This document shows positions 26,037 to 35,519 of a stretch of DNA of 64,000 nt, in pieces. The stretch covers positions 1 through 64,000 of the forward strand of contig NZ_JAODNM010000057.1 in NCBI RefSeq assembly GCF_025464955.1, written 5' to 3'. The notes beneath the pieces were generated by a model that was not told the origin of the DNA, ran no database searches, and worked only from the letters and a program-made list of their open reading frames with translations. Each line of letters starts with the position of its first letter. Position 1 is the stretch's first letter. A program made the translations under genes and the position numbers. The stretch comes from Amycolatopsis sp. (GTDB lineage: Bacteria > Actinomycetota > Actinomycetes > Mycobacteriales > Pseudonocardiaceae).

Positions 26037-26640
26037 TGCAACCTCGTTCACGACCCCCATGAGGCCATAGTCCGCTTGGTGTCTCGATCCCCATAGCCGG
26101 TTACGTCGTTCGACCCTGCGTGCTCGCCGCCCTTGTGTCAGCTCCGCGGCTGCGTGACGACCAGGCCGACACAGTTTCAGCTGCTGAGCCGGCTGCCGGG
26201 CGAGCGGCGAAGGCTCATGCTCGGTGAGTTCTCCTGGCGGTGGGATCGCGAGATCCGGTCGTCCGGCCTGTCAACTGAGCAGATCACCGCCAGGCTGGCA
26301 GAGTTCAAGCCAGGTATCCGAGTGCAATCGTACGGCGCGGTTCGGCAAACAAGTGGGAGATCTGGCCTCCGAAGCTCACGAAATCCAGCGTGTAACTCTC
26401 GGGACAGTCGATAGGGGATCCAGGCACGCTGAACGGCGGCCGCACGACATCCTCAACTTCATTTGTGACTCTGGCAACTTCTATCTATTTTAACGACGAC
26501 CGCTACGGCGGTCCGATTGGGGCGGCAAACTCGGGCCGTGAAGTCCACAGTGGCGGGATCAGTGCCGAGGCCGCTGAGAGCTGATCCGCTCACAGCAGAG
26601 AAGTTGGCGAACGGTAGAGGGGCGGCGGCATTGTCGGAGC
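26037..26640. other. 600-bp gap upstream of the integrase
   Basis: No convincing gene. A frame at 26133-26414 is open but has mixed third-base use and matches nothing recognised. The region must hold the integrase promoter and perhaps an eroded accessory gene such as an excisionase; this could not be shown. Confidence 0.4.
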
Positions 26641-27205
26641 ATGACGAACGACGAGGAGCAGCCGCTGTTCGACTACCGGCTCCGAGAACGGTTCTTCAGT
26701 CAGCGGATACTGGTCCTCGACGGCGCGCTCGATGACGACAACGGGACAGTGCTCGCCACCCAACTGCTGTCCCTCGCGAGCGAGGATCCCAGCAGGGACA
26801 TCGCATTGTGGATCCACTCAACGGGCGGCTCGGTCCCGGCGATGCTCGCCATCCGCGACGTGATGCGGCTCGTGCCGTGCGACGTTGCCACGCTCGCGCT
26901 GGGACTGGCGTGCAGCGCGGGACAGTTCCTGCTGTCCGCGGGCACACTGGGCAAACGCTTCGCGCTTCCGCACGCCCGCATCCTGATGCACCAGGGCTCG
27001 GCGGGAATCGGCGGTCGAGGTGGAGGTGGAGGTGGAGGCGGACGACCTGCGGCACACCCGGGACACAGTGCTCGCGATCATCGCGGACGACACCAGCCAG
27101 CCGATCGACCGGATCTTCGCCGACTCAGTGCACGACCGCTGGTTCACCACCGAGCAAGCATGTGAGTACGGCCGACTTCTGGAACCCGACAGGCTGTTCG
27201 AGTAG
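26641..27205 (+). pseudogene. ClpP-like protease gene, frameshifted
   Basis: The first frame (26641 to about 27010) encodes a ClpP-type serine peptidase: ALWIHSTGGSVPAMLAIRDV, the nucleophile region LACSAGQFLLSAG and the His region LPHARILMHQ. The frame then shifts, and the remainder continues in the next frame from about 27020 (EADDLRHTRDTVLAIIADDT, then FTTEQACEYGRLLEPDRLF), which holds the C-terminal part of the fold. The break lies by a GGTGGA tandem repeat, where slippage is easy. If intact it would be a small ClpP paralogue like those found near regulators in actinomycetes. It could also be a sequencing error. Confidence 0.7.
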
Positions 27206-27281
27206 CTCTGAAGCCGCCTCGAACTCACCGCCCCGGGGGATCCCGCCGTGCTCGGCGTGCTGCGGCAGGTTGATGGTGGCA

Positions 27282-30200
27282 TCAGCTCTGTTCGTGGTCT
27301 TGTGAAGCAAGAAAGGTTGACACGGCGTCCGCAATGGACAGTTGGGTGCCACGCTCGAACGCGTAGGTGAAGGCGGAGGTGCCGAGGAGGGACCGGGTGG
27401 AGTTGGTGATGCGGTCGACGTCGTGACGTTCGGCGGCTGGGAGTGGGGCGCCCACGCTGCGGCGGGCGGCATCTGCGGTGCCGAGCAGGAAGGCGGCGCA
27501 CTCGGCGGAGTTTGGGTGTAGGGCGGCGGCCCCGGCCAGTCCTTCGAGGGAGAGGGCAAGGGCGCGAGGCTCTGCGAGGGAACGAGCGATATCGAGGCCG
27601 TGTAGGTGATGGGCGGCCGATTGGGCGGCGTCGCGGCGGAGTTCGGCGATGAAGCCGAGTTCGACGACGAGCAGGTGGTCGCCGGCCTGCGAGGAAAGGG
27701 CGGCGTAGCCCTCGCGAATATGCCGAAGGTGGTCCTCGGCGGAGTCGAGATCGCCCGAGCGGCGAGCACCGAGGGCAAGACCCATCTCGGAGTGGATCTG
27801 GCCATAGGTATAGCCGTGTTCCACGGCGATGCGGTGCGCCTGCTGGTGCAGGTCGCGCGCCCGGTCCCAGTCACGCTCTAGCAGGGCGAGCCTGCCGAGG
27901 CCGGAGAGGCGGGCGGACACTTCTGCCTGTAGGCCAAGCTCCCGAGCGATGACGAGTCCCTCGTGCTGGCAGCGCACCGCTTCCTGGTAATCGCCCTTGA
28001 TCTCGGCGAGCGCGGCAAGCGGCGGGATGGTCTGCATCTCGCCCCAACGGTCACCGAGCTGCCGGAAGAGGGTGGCGCTGCGCAGGCCGTCACGACCGAG
28101 CCCGGCGAGGTTGCCGCTAACCAGGGCAAGCGTGGCCCGTAGGCCGAGCGACGCGGCGATGCCCCACTGGTCGTCCTCAGCGGTGAACAGGTCGAGGGCA
28201 CGAGTGTTCATGTCACTGCTGGCGGCGGCATCGCCGGCGCTGAACAGGCCGTAGGCGCACAGCCACAAAGCGAGGGCACGCCGCGTGGGTGCCGGAATGT
28301 CGTTGGTTCCGGCGACGACCTGTGCGGCGGGATCACCGGTGAGCAGGGCGAACGCGCCGTGCAGCGCGCTGAGTTCCGGGGCGCTCCCAGTGGAGACGGT
28401 GGCGAGCACGGTCGACAGCGCACGCCGTCCCTCAGTGAGGCGACCTCGCAGCAGCCACCACCAGGACAGGGCGGTGACCAGTCGGACGGCCTCGTCGGCC
28501 GTCCCAGCACGAGCGCGGCGGACCGCTTCGTCCAGCGCCACGCGCATGTTGCCTGCCTCAGCGTCAAGGCGGGCGAGCCAGGCCCGCTGAGAGTCACAGC
28601 GCAGCAAGGGTTCCGCGTGCTCGGCGACGGTCAGGTAGTGCCGCAGGTGACGGTCGCGTACGGCGGCGAGGTCGGCCATTTCGTGCAGCCGCTCCATGGC
28701 GTAGGTGGCGACAGACTCCAGCAGCCGGTAGCGTGGCCCTTCCGTCATCACCATGAGGGAACGATCGACCAGTCGGGTGATGAGGTCGAGCACTTCGGCC
28801 CGCGTGACGCCATCGCCGGCGCACACCACCTCGGCGGCGTCCAGGTCGCAGCCGTCGCTGTGCACGGAGAGGCGGCGGAGCACGATCCGTTCCGGCGCGC
28901 TCAGCAACTCCCAACTCCAGTCGATCATCGCTCGCAGGGTCTGCTGGCGAGCGGGTGCGCCGCGCTGCCCGAGGGTCAGGATGGCGAAGCGGTCGTTGAG
29001 CCGCGCCGACAACTCCCGCACACCGAGGGCGCGCACACGGGTGGCGGCGAGTTCCAGCGCGAGCGGGATGCCGTCGAGGCGTCGGCAGATCTCGGTTATG
29101 GCATCAAGGTCGGCGGGCTCGCAGTCGTCCGGGCGCCGTGGGAAGCCGGGAGCCGAGTCGGCGGTACGCGCCATGAACAGCCTGATGGCGTCCGTGGTCG
29201 GCAGGGGTTCCACGGCGAACACCCCTTCACCCGCCAGGCCAAGGGGTTCCTGGCTGGTGGCCAGAACACGCAGGCCGCGGGCGGTGCGCAGCAACAGTTC
29301 GGTCAGCTCGGCGGCGGCGTCGATCACGTGCTCGCAGTTGTCCAACACGAGCAGAGTGCGGCGGTCACGCACGGCGGTGGCGAGTCGTTGCGCCGGTGTG
29401 GCGGTACCCGTGCCGGTGCCGGGCAACGTCGAGGGGGAGTCGTCCCGGATACCGAGCACGTCGGCGACGACCTGGGCAAGGTCGGCCACCGTGCCTGCAC
29501 GGACTCCGGCGAACTCGACCAGCCAGACGCCGTCCGGGAACTCGCTGGGCCGCGTGTCGGCCTCGTACGCCGCGGCGGCCACCGCCAGCCGCGACTTGCC
29601 GACGCCGCCAGGCCCGGTGAGGGTGACCAGCCTTGCCGGGCCGTGGAGTTCGGTCAGGTGGGCGAGCGCTGTCTCCCGGCCGATGAGCGGCGTAAGAGCG
29701 TTGGGAAGGTTCGAGTGCGGCGGCTCCGACTTCGAGTTCAACCGTGGGTCCTGACGGAGCATCGCCTCGTGCAGGTCACGCAGCTCAGGGCTTGGATCAG
29801 CCCCTAGCTCCTCTGCCAGGCGGCTGCGTAGATCGGCATATGAGGCGAGTGCTTCGCTCTGCCGTCCGGTCAGGTAGAGGGCACGCATCTGCACTGCGCG
29901 CAAACCCTCCCGCAACGGGTGCTGCGCCACTACAGTCGTGAGCTCTCCGGCGGCGAGCGCGTGCTCCCCGGCCTCCAGACGAGCCTTCGCCTGCTCCTCG
30001 ATGACGGACAGCCGCAGCTCGGTCAGGCGGTCTGCGGCCGACCGCGCGAACTCCTCATCGGCGAAGTCCGCGTACGCGGCTGCCCGCCACAGCTCCAGAG
30101 CTTCGGTGAACAGCACCGCCCGCGTGCGCGGGTCGGCCGTCGCACGTGCTCGCGCCACCAGGTCACGGAACTGTGCGGCGTCCAACTCTCCGGCGCTGTC

Positions 30201-30470
30201 CAGCCGCAGTCGGTAGCCGGCCGGCTGTCGCTCGATCCGGTCGCGGCCAAGAATCCGGCGTAGTTGGGAGACCTTGGCCTGCAGCGCGCCGGCGGGCTTG
30301 CCCGGCGGGTTGTCGCCCCATAGGTCGTGCACGAGGCGATCCGTGGCGACCGGTCCGCCGCCGTGCGCGAGCAGCGACGCGAGTAGGGCGCGCACTTTGA
30401 CCTCAGGCACGGTGACCGGGTCACCCTCCTCGTCCCACACTGCCAGTGGGCCGAGCACCCCGAACCGCAT
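27282..30470 (-). CDS. AfsR/SARP-type regulator (OmpR-like DNA-binding, BTAD, NB-ARC, TPR)
   Basis: A 1062-residue protein. Residues 1-95 form a winged-helix domain starting MRFGVLGPLAVWDEEGDPV. Residues of about 100-245 form a bacterial transcriptional activation domain. The NTPase has Walker A GPGGVGKSRLAVAAA near 295 and LLVLDNCEHVIDAA as Walker B. Tetratricopeptide-like helical repeats fill the C-terminal 400 residues. This architecture belongs to the large SARP regulators that activate antibiotic clusters in Streptomyces. GGGAG lies 6 nt before the ATG. It is divergent from the SDR-like/MFS operon and is the best candidate for a cluster activator. Confidence 0.85.
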   Translation of the reverse strand: MRFGVLGPLAVWDEEGDPVTVPEVKVRALLASLLAHGGGPVATDRLVHDLWGDNPPGKPAGALQAKVSQLRRILGRDRIERQPAGYRLRLDSAGELDAAQFRDLVARARATADPRTRAVLFTEALELWRAAAYADFADEEFARSAADRLTELRLSVIEEQAKARLEAGEHALAAGELTTVVAQHPLREGLRAVQMRALYLTGRQSEALASYADLRSRLAEELGADPSPELRDLHEAMLRQDPRLNSKSEPPHSNLPNALTPLIGRETALAHLTELHGPARLVTLTGPGGVGKSRLAVAAAAYEADTRPSEFPDGVWLVEFAGVRAGTVADLAQVVADVLGIRDDSPSTLPGTGTGTATPAQRLATAVRDRRTLLVLDNCEHVIDAAAELTELLLRTARGLRVLATSQEPLGLAGEGVFAVEPLPTTDAIRLFMARTADSAPGFPRRPDDCEPADLDAITEICRRLDGIPLALELAATRVRALGVRELSARLNDRFAILTLGQRGAPARQQTLRAMIDWSWELLSAPERIVLRRLSVHSDGCDLDAAEVVCAGDGVTRAEVLDLITRLVDRSLMVMTEGPRYRLLESVATYAMERLHEMADLAAVRDRHLRHYLTVAEHAEPLLRCDSQRAWLARLDAEAGNMRVALDEAVRRARAGTADEAVRLVTALSWWWLLRGRLTEGRRALSTVLATVSTGSAPELSALHGAFALLTGDPAAQVVAGTNDIPAPTRRALALWLCAYGLFSAGDAAASSDMNTRALDLFTAEDDQWGIAASLGLRATLALVSGNLAGLGRDGLRSATLFRQLGDRWGEMQTIPPLAALAEIKGDYQEAVRCQHEGLVIARELGLQAEVSARLSGLGRLALLERDWDRARDLHQQAHRIAVEHGYTYGQIHSEMGLALGARRSGDLDSAEDHLRHIREGYAALSSQAGDHLLVVELGFIAELRRDAAQSAAHHLHGLDIARSLAEPRALALSLEGLAGAAALHPNSAECAAFLLGTADAARRSVGAPLPAAERHDVDRITNSTRSLLGTSAFTYAFERGTQLSIADAVSTFLASQDHEQS

Positions 30471-30564
30471 TGATCGCTCCCGTCGTAAGGCCGCCGTCAG
30501 TTGATCGTAAGCAAACCCGAAGCGTCGCCGCGCACAGTTGGCCGGTCTGAAGGGAGCGACACGC

Positions 30565-31137
30565 ATGACCAAGTACGCGAGAACAAGGGCCGCGGTGATC
30601 GGGGAAGCCGACGACATCAGCCTCGCCATCGCCAAACGCCTGGTAGAGGGCGGCGCGAAGGTCCTGCTGACGGCTGATACCGCGGACAAACGCGCGTATG
30701 CGGCCGCTGAACTGGGATCCGCGGCACACGTTTTCCCACCCGCTGAGATTCCTGCTCGCCTCGGCGACGACGGCCTCGACCTCGTGTTCGCCGACGCCGT
30801 CGCCGACGCGAGGCCGCTGTTGCCACGGCTGCGCGACGGCGGCGCGATTGTGTTCACCACCCCCGCTTCCGCCGCCGGTGTCGAGGCGCTTGCCGCAGAG
30901 CTGGCCGACCGTAGCATCCGCGTCAATGCGGTGGCGCCGGGCTGTATCGCGCCGGGCGGCGCCACCACGCAGCTACCGCCGCTCGGACGGCTCGGTTCCG
31001 CCGAGGAGGTGGCCCGCGTCGCACTTTTTCTGGCCACGGAGGCGACGTTCACCACTGGCGCCCGCATCCCCGTCGACGGTGGCCTCGGCCGCCCGGTAAC
31101 CCACAACCCAACTTCCGCAGGAGAAACCGGAGCATGA
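30565..31137 (+). CDS. SDR-like protein without catalytic Tyr/Lys
   Basis: A 190-residue Rossmann-fold protein, shorter than a typical SDR (about 250). The C-terminal part has [18 protein letters not shown] and [10 protein letters not shown], as in SDRs. The cofactor loop TGxxxGIG is replaced by [11 protein letters not shown], and the YxxxK region aligns with [11 protein letters not shown], so both catalytic residues are missing. It may be a regulatory or structural protein. AAGGGAG lies upstream of the ATG. The gene overlaps the MFS gene by 4 bp. Confidence 0.65.
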   Translation: MTKYARTRAAVIGEADDISLAIAKRLVEGGAKVLLTADTADKRAYAAAELGSAAHVFPPAEIPARLGDDGLDLVFADAVADARPLLPRLRDGGAIVFTTPASAAGVEALAAELADRSIRVNAVAPGCIAPGGATTQLPPLGRLGSAEEVARVALFLATEATFTTGARIPVDGGLGRPVTHNPTSAGETGA

Positions 31138-32351
31138 GCACCACACCAGAAATCACCGCGCCGGTGGCGCCGGGCGACAGCGCGCCGGCGCAGCGCTTGC
31201 CGCTGTTCGCCTTGTTGTCGCTGGCCACCGCCGTGTTCATCACCAGCCTCACCGAGACCCTGCCTGCGGGCCTGCTGCCTGCGATGGGTAACTCACTCGG
31301 CGTGAGCGAGTCCGCGACCGGGCAGACCGTCACCATCTACGCGCTGGGCACCGTGCTCACCGCGATCCCGGTTTACTCGGCCACTGCGGGCTGGCGGCGC
31401 AAGCGATTGCTGCTGACCACCATGGTCGGCTTCGCCGTGGCCAACACCTTGACGGCCGTGTCGTCCATGTACGGCCTGACGATGGTGGCGAGGTTCGTCG
31501 CCGGTATCGCCGCCGGGCTGGCCTGGGCGCTGCTGGCCGGCTACGCCCGGCGCCTGGTCGCCACCCACTTGCAGGGCAGGGCGATCGCCATCGCCATGTC
31601 GGGCATTCCCGTCGCGCTATGCCTCGGCGTGCCCGCCGGGACCTTCCTAGGCCAGGCCGCAGGCTGGCGGACGGCGTTCCTCGCGATGACGGCGCTGACC
31701 GTGCTGTTGTTGGGGTGGATCGTCGCGGCCGTGCCGGACTACCCAGGACAGGGGCGCGGCGAGCGGACCAGGATGCTGCCAACGCTGCGCGTGCCAGGCG
31801 TGATCCCGGTGCTGTTCGTCACGCTTGTATTTGTGCTGGCGCACACGATTCTGTACGCCTACATCGCCACCTTCCTTGCCGGCGTAGGCATGGGTGGCGA
31901 CACCGGTCTGGTGCTGCTCACGTTCGGCATCGCGTCCATTGTGAGCATCTGGATCGTCGGCGCGCAGATCCACCGCAGGCTGCGCGTGCTCACTGTTGTC
32001 AGTGCGCTGCTGGTTGCCATGGCCGCGATTGTGCTGGCCACGCTTGCACATGACATGGCACTGGTCTATGTTGCCGCCGCGCTCTGGGGTCTCGGCTGGG
32101 GCGGCGTGCCCACCCTGCTTCAGGTCGCCGCCGGCGATGCCGGCGGCGACTCGGCCGACGCAGCGCAGACGATGCTCGTCACGTTATGGAACGTCGCGAT
32201 GGCGGGCGGTGGTGTTGTCGGCGGCATCCTGCTCGACCTGATCGGCAGCGACTCGTTCCCCTGGAGCGTGCTGCTGCTCATGCTGCCGGTGATCGCGGTC
32301 GTCGTCCTCGCCCGCAGGCACGGGTTCCCCGCCCACCGTGTCTCGGCGTAG
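31134..32351 (+). CDS. MFS transporter, 12-segment drug/sugar efflux type
   Basis: A 405-residue protein with 12 predicted membrane segments. [21 protein letters not shown] and [12 protein letters not shown] in the second to third segments resemble the arabinose-efflux/chloramphenicol-resistance subgroup of the major facilitator superfamily. It probably exports the product of the LysW cluster or another drug by proton antiport. It overlaps the upstream SDR-like gene (ATGA) and precedes the hydrolase gene by 22 bp. Confidence 0.8.
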   Translation: MSTTPEITAPVAPGDSAPAQRLPLFALLSLATAVFITSLTETLPAGLLPAMGNSLGVSESATGQTVTIYALGTVLTAIPVYSATAGWRRKRLLLTTMVGFAVANTLTAVSSMYGLTMVARFVAGIAAGLAWALLAGYARRLVATHLQGRAIAIAMSGIPVALCLGVPAGTFLGQAAGWRTAFLAMTALTVLLLGWIVAAVPDYPGQGRGERTRMLPTLRVPGVIPVLFVTLVFVLAHTILYAYIATFLAGVGMGGDTGLVLLTFGIASIVSIWIVGAQIHRRLRVLTVVSALLVAMAAIVLATLAHDMALVYVAAALWGLGWGGVPTLLQVAAGDAGGDSADAAQTMLVTLWNVAMAGGGVVGGILLDLIGSDSFPWSVLLLMLPVIAVVVLARRHGFPAHRVSA

Positions 32352-32373
32352 TCCCTACAACCACGGTTGGATC

Positions 32374-33183
32374 ATGGAAACCATGACTGAGAAGACCCTT
32401 CATCACGTCGAATTCGGCTCCGGGACCCCGGTGCTGCTGTTGCACGGCTACACCATCGACCACCGGCTCATGCTGCCGCTGGAGGGCGCCTTCGCCGCGC
32501 GGGAGGGCTGGCGCCGCCTGTACGTCGACCTGCCGGGTTCCGGGCAGTCGACGCGACTGGCTGGGCCGGTCACCGCGGACGCCATGGGCGAGGCTGTTTT
32601 GCGGTTCGTGGACACCACCATCGGCGACGAGCCTTTCGTCGTCGTGGGCATCTCCTACGGCGGAATGCTCGCCCGACACGTCGTGGCCGAACGTGGCGCG
32701 CAGGTGCTGGGCACGGCGCTGATCGCACCCCTGGTCAAACCGAGCGGTGCGCGCTCCGTTCCTGACCGGCAGGTGCTCACCGTTGACGACGCGCTGCTGG
32801 CCTCCCTGGACCCAGCCGACCGGGACACCTTTGCCGCCATCGCCGTGCACCAGGACGCGGTGGGCTGGCAGGCGTTCCGCGACCATGTGCTGCCCGGTAT
32901 TCGCGCCCATCACCGCGAGGACGCCGCCGAGCTGCTCAAGGCGTACATGCTTAGCAAGACTCCGGAGACGGTTTTCGGCACCCACCAAGGGCGGCACCTG
33001 CTGGTCACTGGCCGCCAGGATCACCTGGTCGGCTGGCGCGACCAGGTCGAGCTACTGGAGCACTACCCGCACATGACCTATGCCGCCGTCGACGGCGCGG
33101 GTCACAACGTGCATCTCGACCAGCCAGCCGTTGTGCACGGTCTGCTGGGTAGCTGGCTTGACGCGATCACCGGCCGCGATTGA
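32374..33183 (+). CDS. Alpha/beta hydrolase
   Basis: About 269 residues. The nucleophile elbow is VGISYGGML, the acid lies in TGRQDHLVG, and the His in DGAGHNVHLDQP. LLLHGYTIDHR carries the oxyanion loop. It resembles prolyl-iminopeptidase/ester-hydrolase members of the fold, so a peptide, amide or ester substrate is possible. With no M20 peptidase in the element, it is one candidate for releasing a product from LysW, but nothing in the sequence proves this. An ATG at 32383 is the alternative start. A strong terminator follows. Confidence 0.75.
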   Translation: METMTEKTLHHVEFGSGTPVLLLHGYTIDHRLMLPLEGAFAAREGWRRLYVDLPGSGQSTRLAGPVTADAMGEAVLRFVDTTIGDEPFVVVGISYGGMLARHVVAERGAQVLGTALIAPLVKPSGARSVPDRQVLTVDDALLASLDPADRDTFAAIAVHQDAVGWQAFRDHVLPGIRAHHREDAAELLKAYMLSKTPETVFGTHQGRHLLVTGRQDHLVGWRDQVELLEHYPHMTYAAVDGAGHNVHLDQPAVVHGLLGSWLDAITGRD

Positions 33184-33195
33184 TCCCTCGCTGCA

Positions 33196-33239
33196 ACGGC
33201 CGCCTAAAACCGTGCATTCGCACGGTTTTAGGCGGCCGT
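33196..33239 (+). terminator. Perfect 20-bp stem terminator with ATTC loop
   Basis: ACGGCCGCCTAAAACCGTGC (33196-33215) pairs fully with 33220-33239 around a 4-nt loop, 12 bp after the hydrolase stop. The inner TTTT tract sits inside the right arm. It separates the regulator/export block from the rest of the element. The following 300 bp show no gene. Confidence 0.8.
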
Positions 33240-33564
33240 CCGCGTGTCGGGGGCACCAGGCACCTCAATTTTGGTCATTCGGCCACGATGAGTCTCGATT
33301 CGACCTGTGACGGCCGGGAAAATGGCATGATTTCCGCCACGCGCCGCGCTCGATGTCCGCCCTCACGGACCTGAGCAGGTGTCATCAAGCGGATTAACGG
33401 AGTTGCGCCCACCATGTGACATAGCATTTGCGCTGGTCAGACCAGGAAGTGGCAAAGTGGGCAACAGATGCATGATTTGCCGTGGTGCGTGCCGGTACGT
33501 TGAACCGTACTAGACGCGCTCGAACCGAATGGTGGGCGGCGACGAGTTTTGGGGGCTACGTCAA

Positions 33565-34761
33565 ATGTCGGTAAGCCAGTTATGCACAACCGCGATAGAC
33601 GACGGTGTCCGGGTGCGAACATTCGTAGAGGACGTATTCACGTCCCTCCATCGGGTGGAACAACATCGTTGGGCCCGCGCCTATCTGAACGGCCTGGTCC
33701 GCGGCAGCGCCCGGAAGGCACCGCTCGAACAAGCCTACGCAGCGCGGCTGCCGCAGGCGACGGCAAACGGGCTGCACCATTTCATCAACGCCAGCCCATG
33801 GGACTGGCAGCCTGTGCGCCGCAGGCTCGCACTGCGGATCGCCGCGAACACCACGCCGTACGCGTGGACCGTCGCCGAACTGATCACTCCCAAGCGCGGC
33901 GAGCACTCCGTCGGCGTGCACCGCAGGCTGGACGCAGCCACCACGCGCACCATCAACTGTCAGCGCTCACTGGGCTTCTTCCTGGCCACGGACGCGGGTT
34001 GCTTCCCGGTGGACTGGAGCCTCGTGCTCAAGGACACCTGGGACTGGGATGGTGAGCTCCGCAGCCGCGCCCGCATCCCGGACTCGGAGGCCAGCCGCCC
34101 CGTCGGCGCCTACGTGCTCGACTACGCGGACAACGCAGCTGCGGAGCCGGGGCTGCCGAATGTGCCGTGGATGTTGGATCTCACGCGGTGCGACGACGCC
34201 GCCGGGGTACTCGCGGGTCTGGTCCGGCGGCATCTGGACTTCGCCTGTGAGGTCGACCCCGGCCAGCTGGTGGTCACCGGGCGTCCCAGCGTGATTACGG
34301 TGGGCGCTCTGATGGAAACGCGGCGGGGTCAACAGTCGCACATGATGACGCGGCAGGCGGCAGACGGCCGCTCTAACCCGGTGGAGATCTACGCGGCGTC
34401 GGTGCGGCTGCCGCTGCACGACACCTTCACCGATGGCAAGTCCCGCATGGTTCGTGTGCTTGAGTGGCCCGACCCGAATCGGCAGCGACCCTCCCGGTAC
34501 TGGATCACCGGCTTCACCAACCGGCGCGTCGGCGAGGTGCTCTCGCTGGTGCGGGCCCGGGTTGCCGCGCTGGCGACGGTCGCCGAGCTGGATGAGCATT
34601 TCGGCGCGTCGGACTTCGAGGGCCGTTCCTTTCCAGGCTGGCACCACCACATGACGATGACCTCGGCGGCCTACGCCTTTCAGAACCTGCGCGGTGCGGA
34701 CGACGTCCTCCCGGCGATGTCGGCAACGCAGCCCACGAAACTGGCCAGAACCGCACACTGA
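33565..34761 (+). CDS. IS701-like DDE transposase-family protein
   Basis: About 398 residues. HRVEQHRWARAYLNGLVRG near the start, NASPWDWQPVRRRLALRIA, LGFFLATDAGCFPVDWSLVL and the final GWHHHMTMTSAAYAFQNL are features of actinobacterial IS701-type transposases. No terminal inverted repeats or target duplication were found around it. Single-copy homologues without repeats are frequent beside Streptomyces biosynthetic genes, so it may be domesticated. GGGGG upstream of the ATG at 33565 supports this start over 33529. It ends 16 bp before the response regulator gene. Confidence 0.7.
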   Translation: MSVSQLCTTAIDDGVRVRTFVEDVFTSLHRVEQHRWARAYLNGLVRGSARKAPLEQAYAARLPQATANGLHHFINASPWDWQPVRRRLALRIAANTTPYAWTVAELITPKRGEHSVGVHRRLDAATTRTINCQRSLGFFLATDAGCFPVDWSLVLKDTWDWDGELRSRARIPDSEASRPVGAYVLDYADNAAAEPGLPNVPWMLDLTRCDDAAGVLAGLVRRHLDFACEVDPGQLVVTGRPSVITVGALMETRRGQQSHMMTRQAADGRSNPVEIYAASVRLPLHDTFTDGKSRMVRVLEWPDPNRQRPSRYWITGFTNRRVGEVLSLVRARVAALATVAELDEHFGASDFEGRSFPGWHHHMTMTSAAYAFQNLRGADDVLPAMSATQPTKLARTAH

Positions 34762-34776
34762 CGGGGGCCGAAGAAA

Positions 34777-35466
34777 ATGAAGAACATACTTGTAGTTGAG
34801 TGCGACGCCTGCGCGGCTGAATCGGTGGTGTTTGCACTACGTCGGCAGGGATACGCCGTCCGAAGCGTTAACACCGGAAAACATGCCCTGGCGGCATATC
34901 GCGAGGCTAATCTGGTGTTGCTCTCTCTTGACCTGCCCGATATCGACGGGCTTGAGGTGTGCCGGTCTATGCGGAACGGCAGTGATATTCCGCTGATCGC
35001 CCGCACTCATCGTGACGACGAGTTGGAGCGCGTACTCGCCCTGCGGGAAGGTGCGGACGACTGCGTGGCGAAAACTTCGGGAATACGCGAGGTCGGGGCG
35101 CGGATCGAGGCTGTGTTGCGTCGGGCCCGCGGTCAATCGCCCGCGCGGGAGACCATTTCCATCGAGCCGCTGCACATCGACCAGCGGACCCGTGAGGTCC
35201 GCGTACACGACCAGCGCGTCGATGTCACATCGAAGGAATTCGAGCTGCTGTGCACGCTGGCCGCGAAACCGGATTCCGTGGTGTCCCGCAAGGAACTGAT
35301 GGCCAGCGTGTGGGGGACGAACTGGGCAACCACCAGCCGTACCATCGACACTCACGTGAGTAGCCTGCGGTCCAAGCTGGGGTCGAGCAGGTGGATCATC
35401 ACGGTCCGCGGCGTCGGCTACCGGATGGGGCACGGATATGGCACGCCTGCGAAGTCCGCGGGCTGA
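34777..35466 (+). CDS. Atypical OmpR-type response regulator
   Basis: A 229-residue protein: receiver domain (1-115) and winged-helix domain (about 130-222, with TSKEFELLCTLAAKPDSVVS and TVRGVGYRMGHG). The phosphorylation loop reads LVLLSLDLPDIDGLEV: where standard receivers have the phosphorylated Asp, this protein has Ser50. One acidic pocket residue is retained and the Lys near 100 is kept (VAKTSG). Such Asp-less receivers, for example JadR1 and RedZ of Streptomyces, respond to end products rather than kinases. No histidine kinase gene is nearby. It is a likely pathway-specific regulator of the LysW operon. Confidence 0.8.
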   Translation: MKNILVVECDACAAESVVFALRRQGYAVRSVNTGKHALAAYREANLVLLSLDLPDIDGLEVCRSMRNGSDIPLIARTHRDDELERVLALREGADDCVAKTSGIREVGARIEAVLRRARGQSPARETISIEPLHIDQRTREVRVHDQRVDVTSKEFELLCTLAAKPDSVVSRKELMASVWGTNWATTSRTIDTHVSSLRSKLGSSRWIITVRGVGYRMGHGYGTPAKSAG

Positions 35467-35482
35467 TCATCACGGTGGTAGG

Positions 35483-35519
35483 GGCCCGGGGAGTTGTTCC
35501 CCGGGCCGCTGTCGTTTTT
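35483..35519. terminator. Intrinsic terminator between convergent genes
   Basis: GGCCCGGGGA (35483-35492) and TCCCCGGGCC (35498-35507) form a 10-bp stem with a 5-nt loop, followed by GCTGTCG and five T. It serves the response regulator on the plus strand and sits at the stop codon of the racemase-like gene on the minus strand. Confidence 0.85.
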
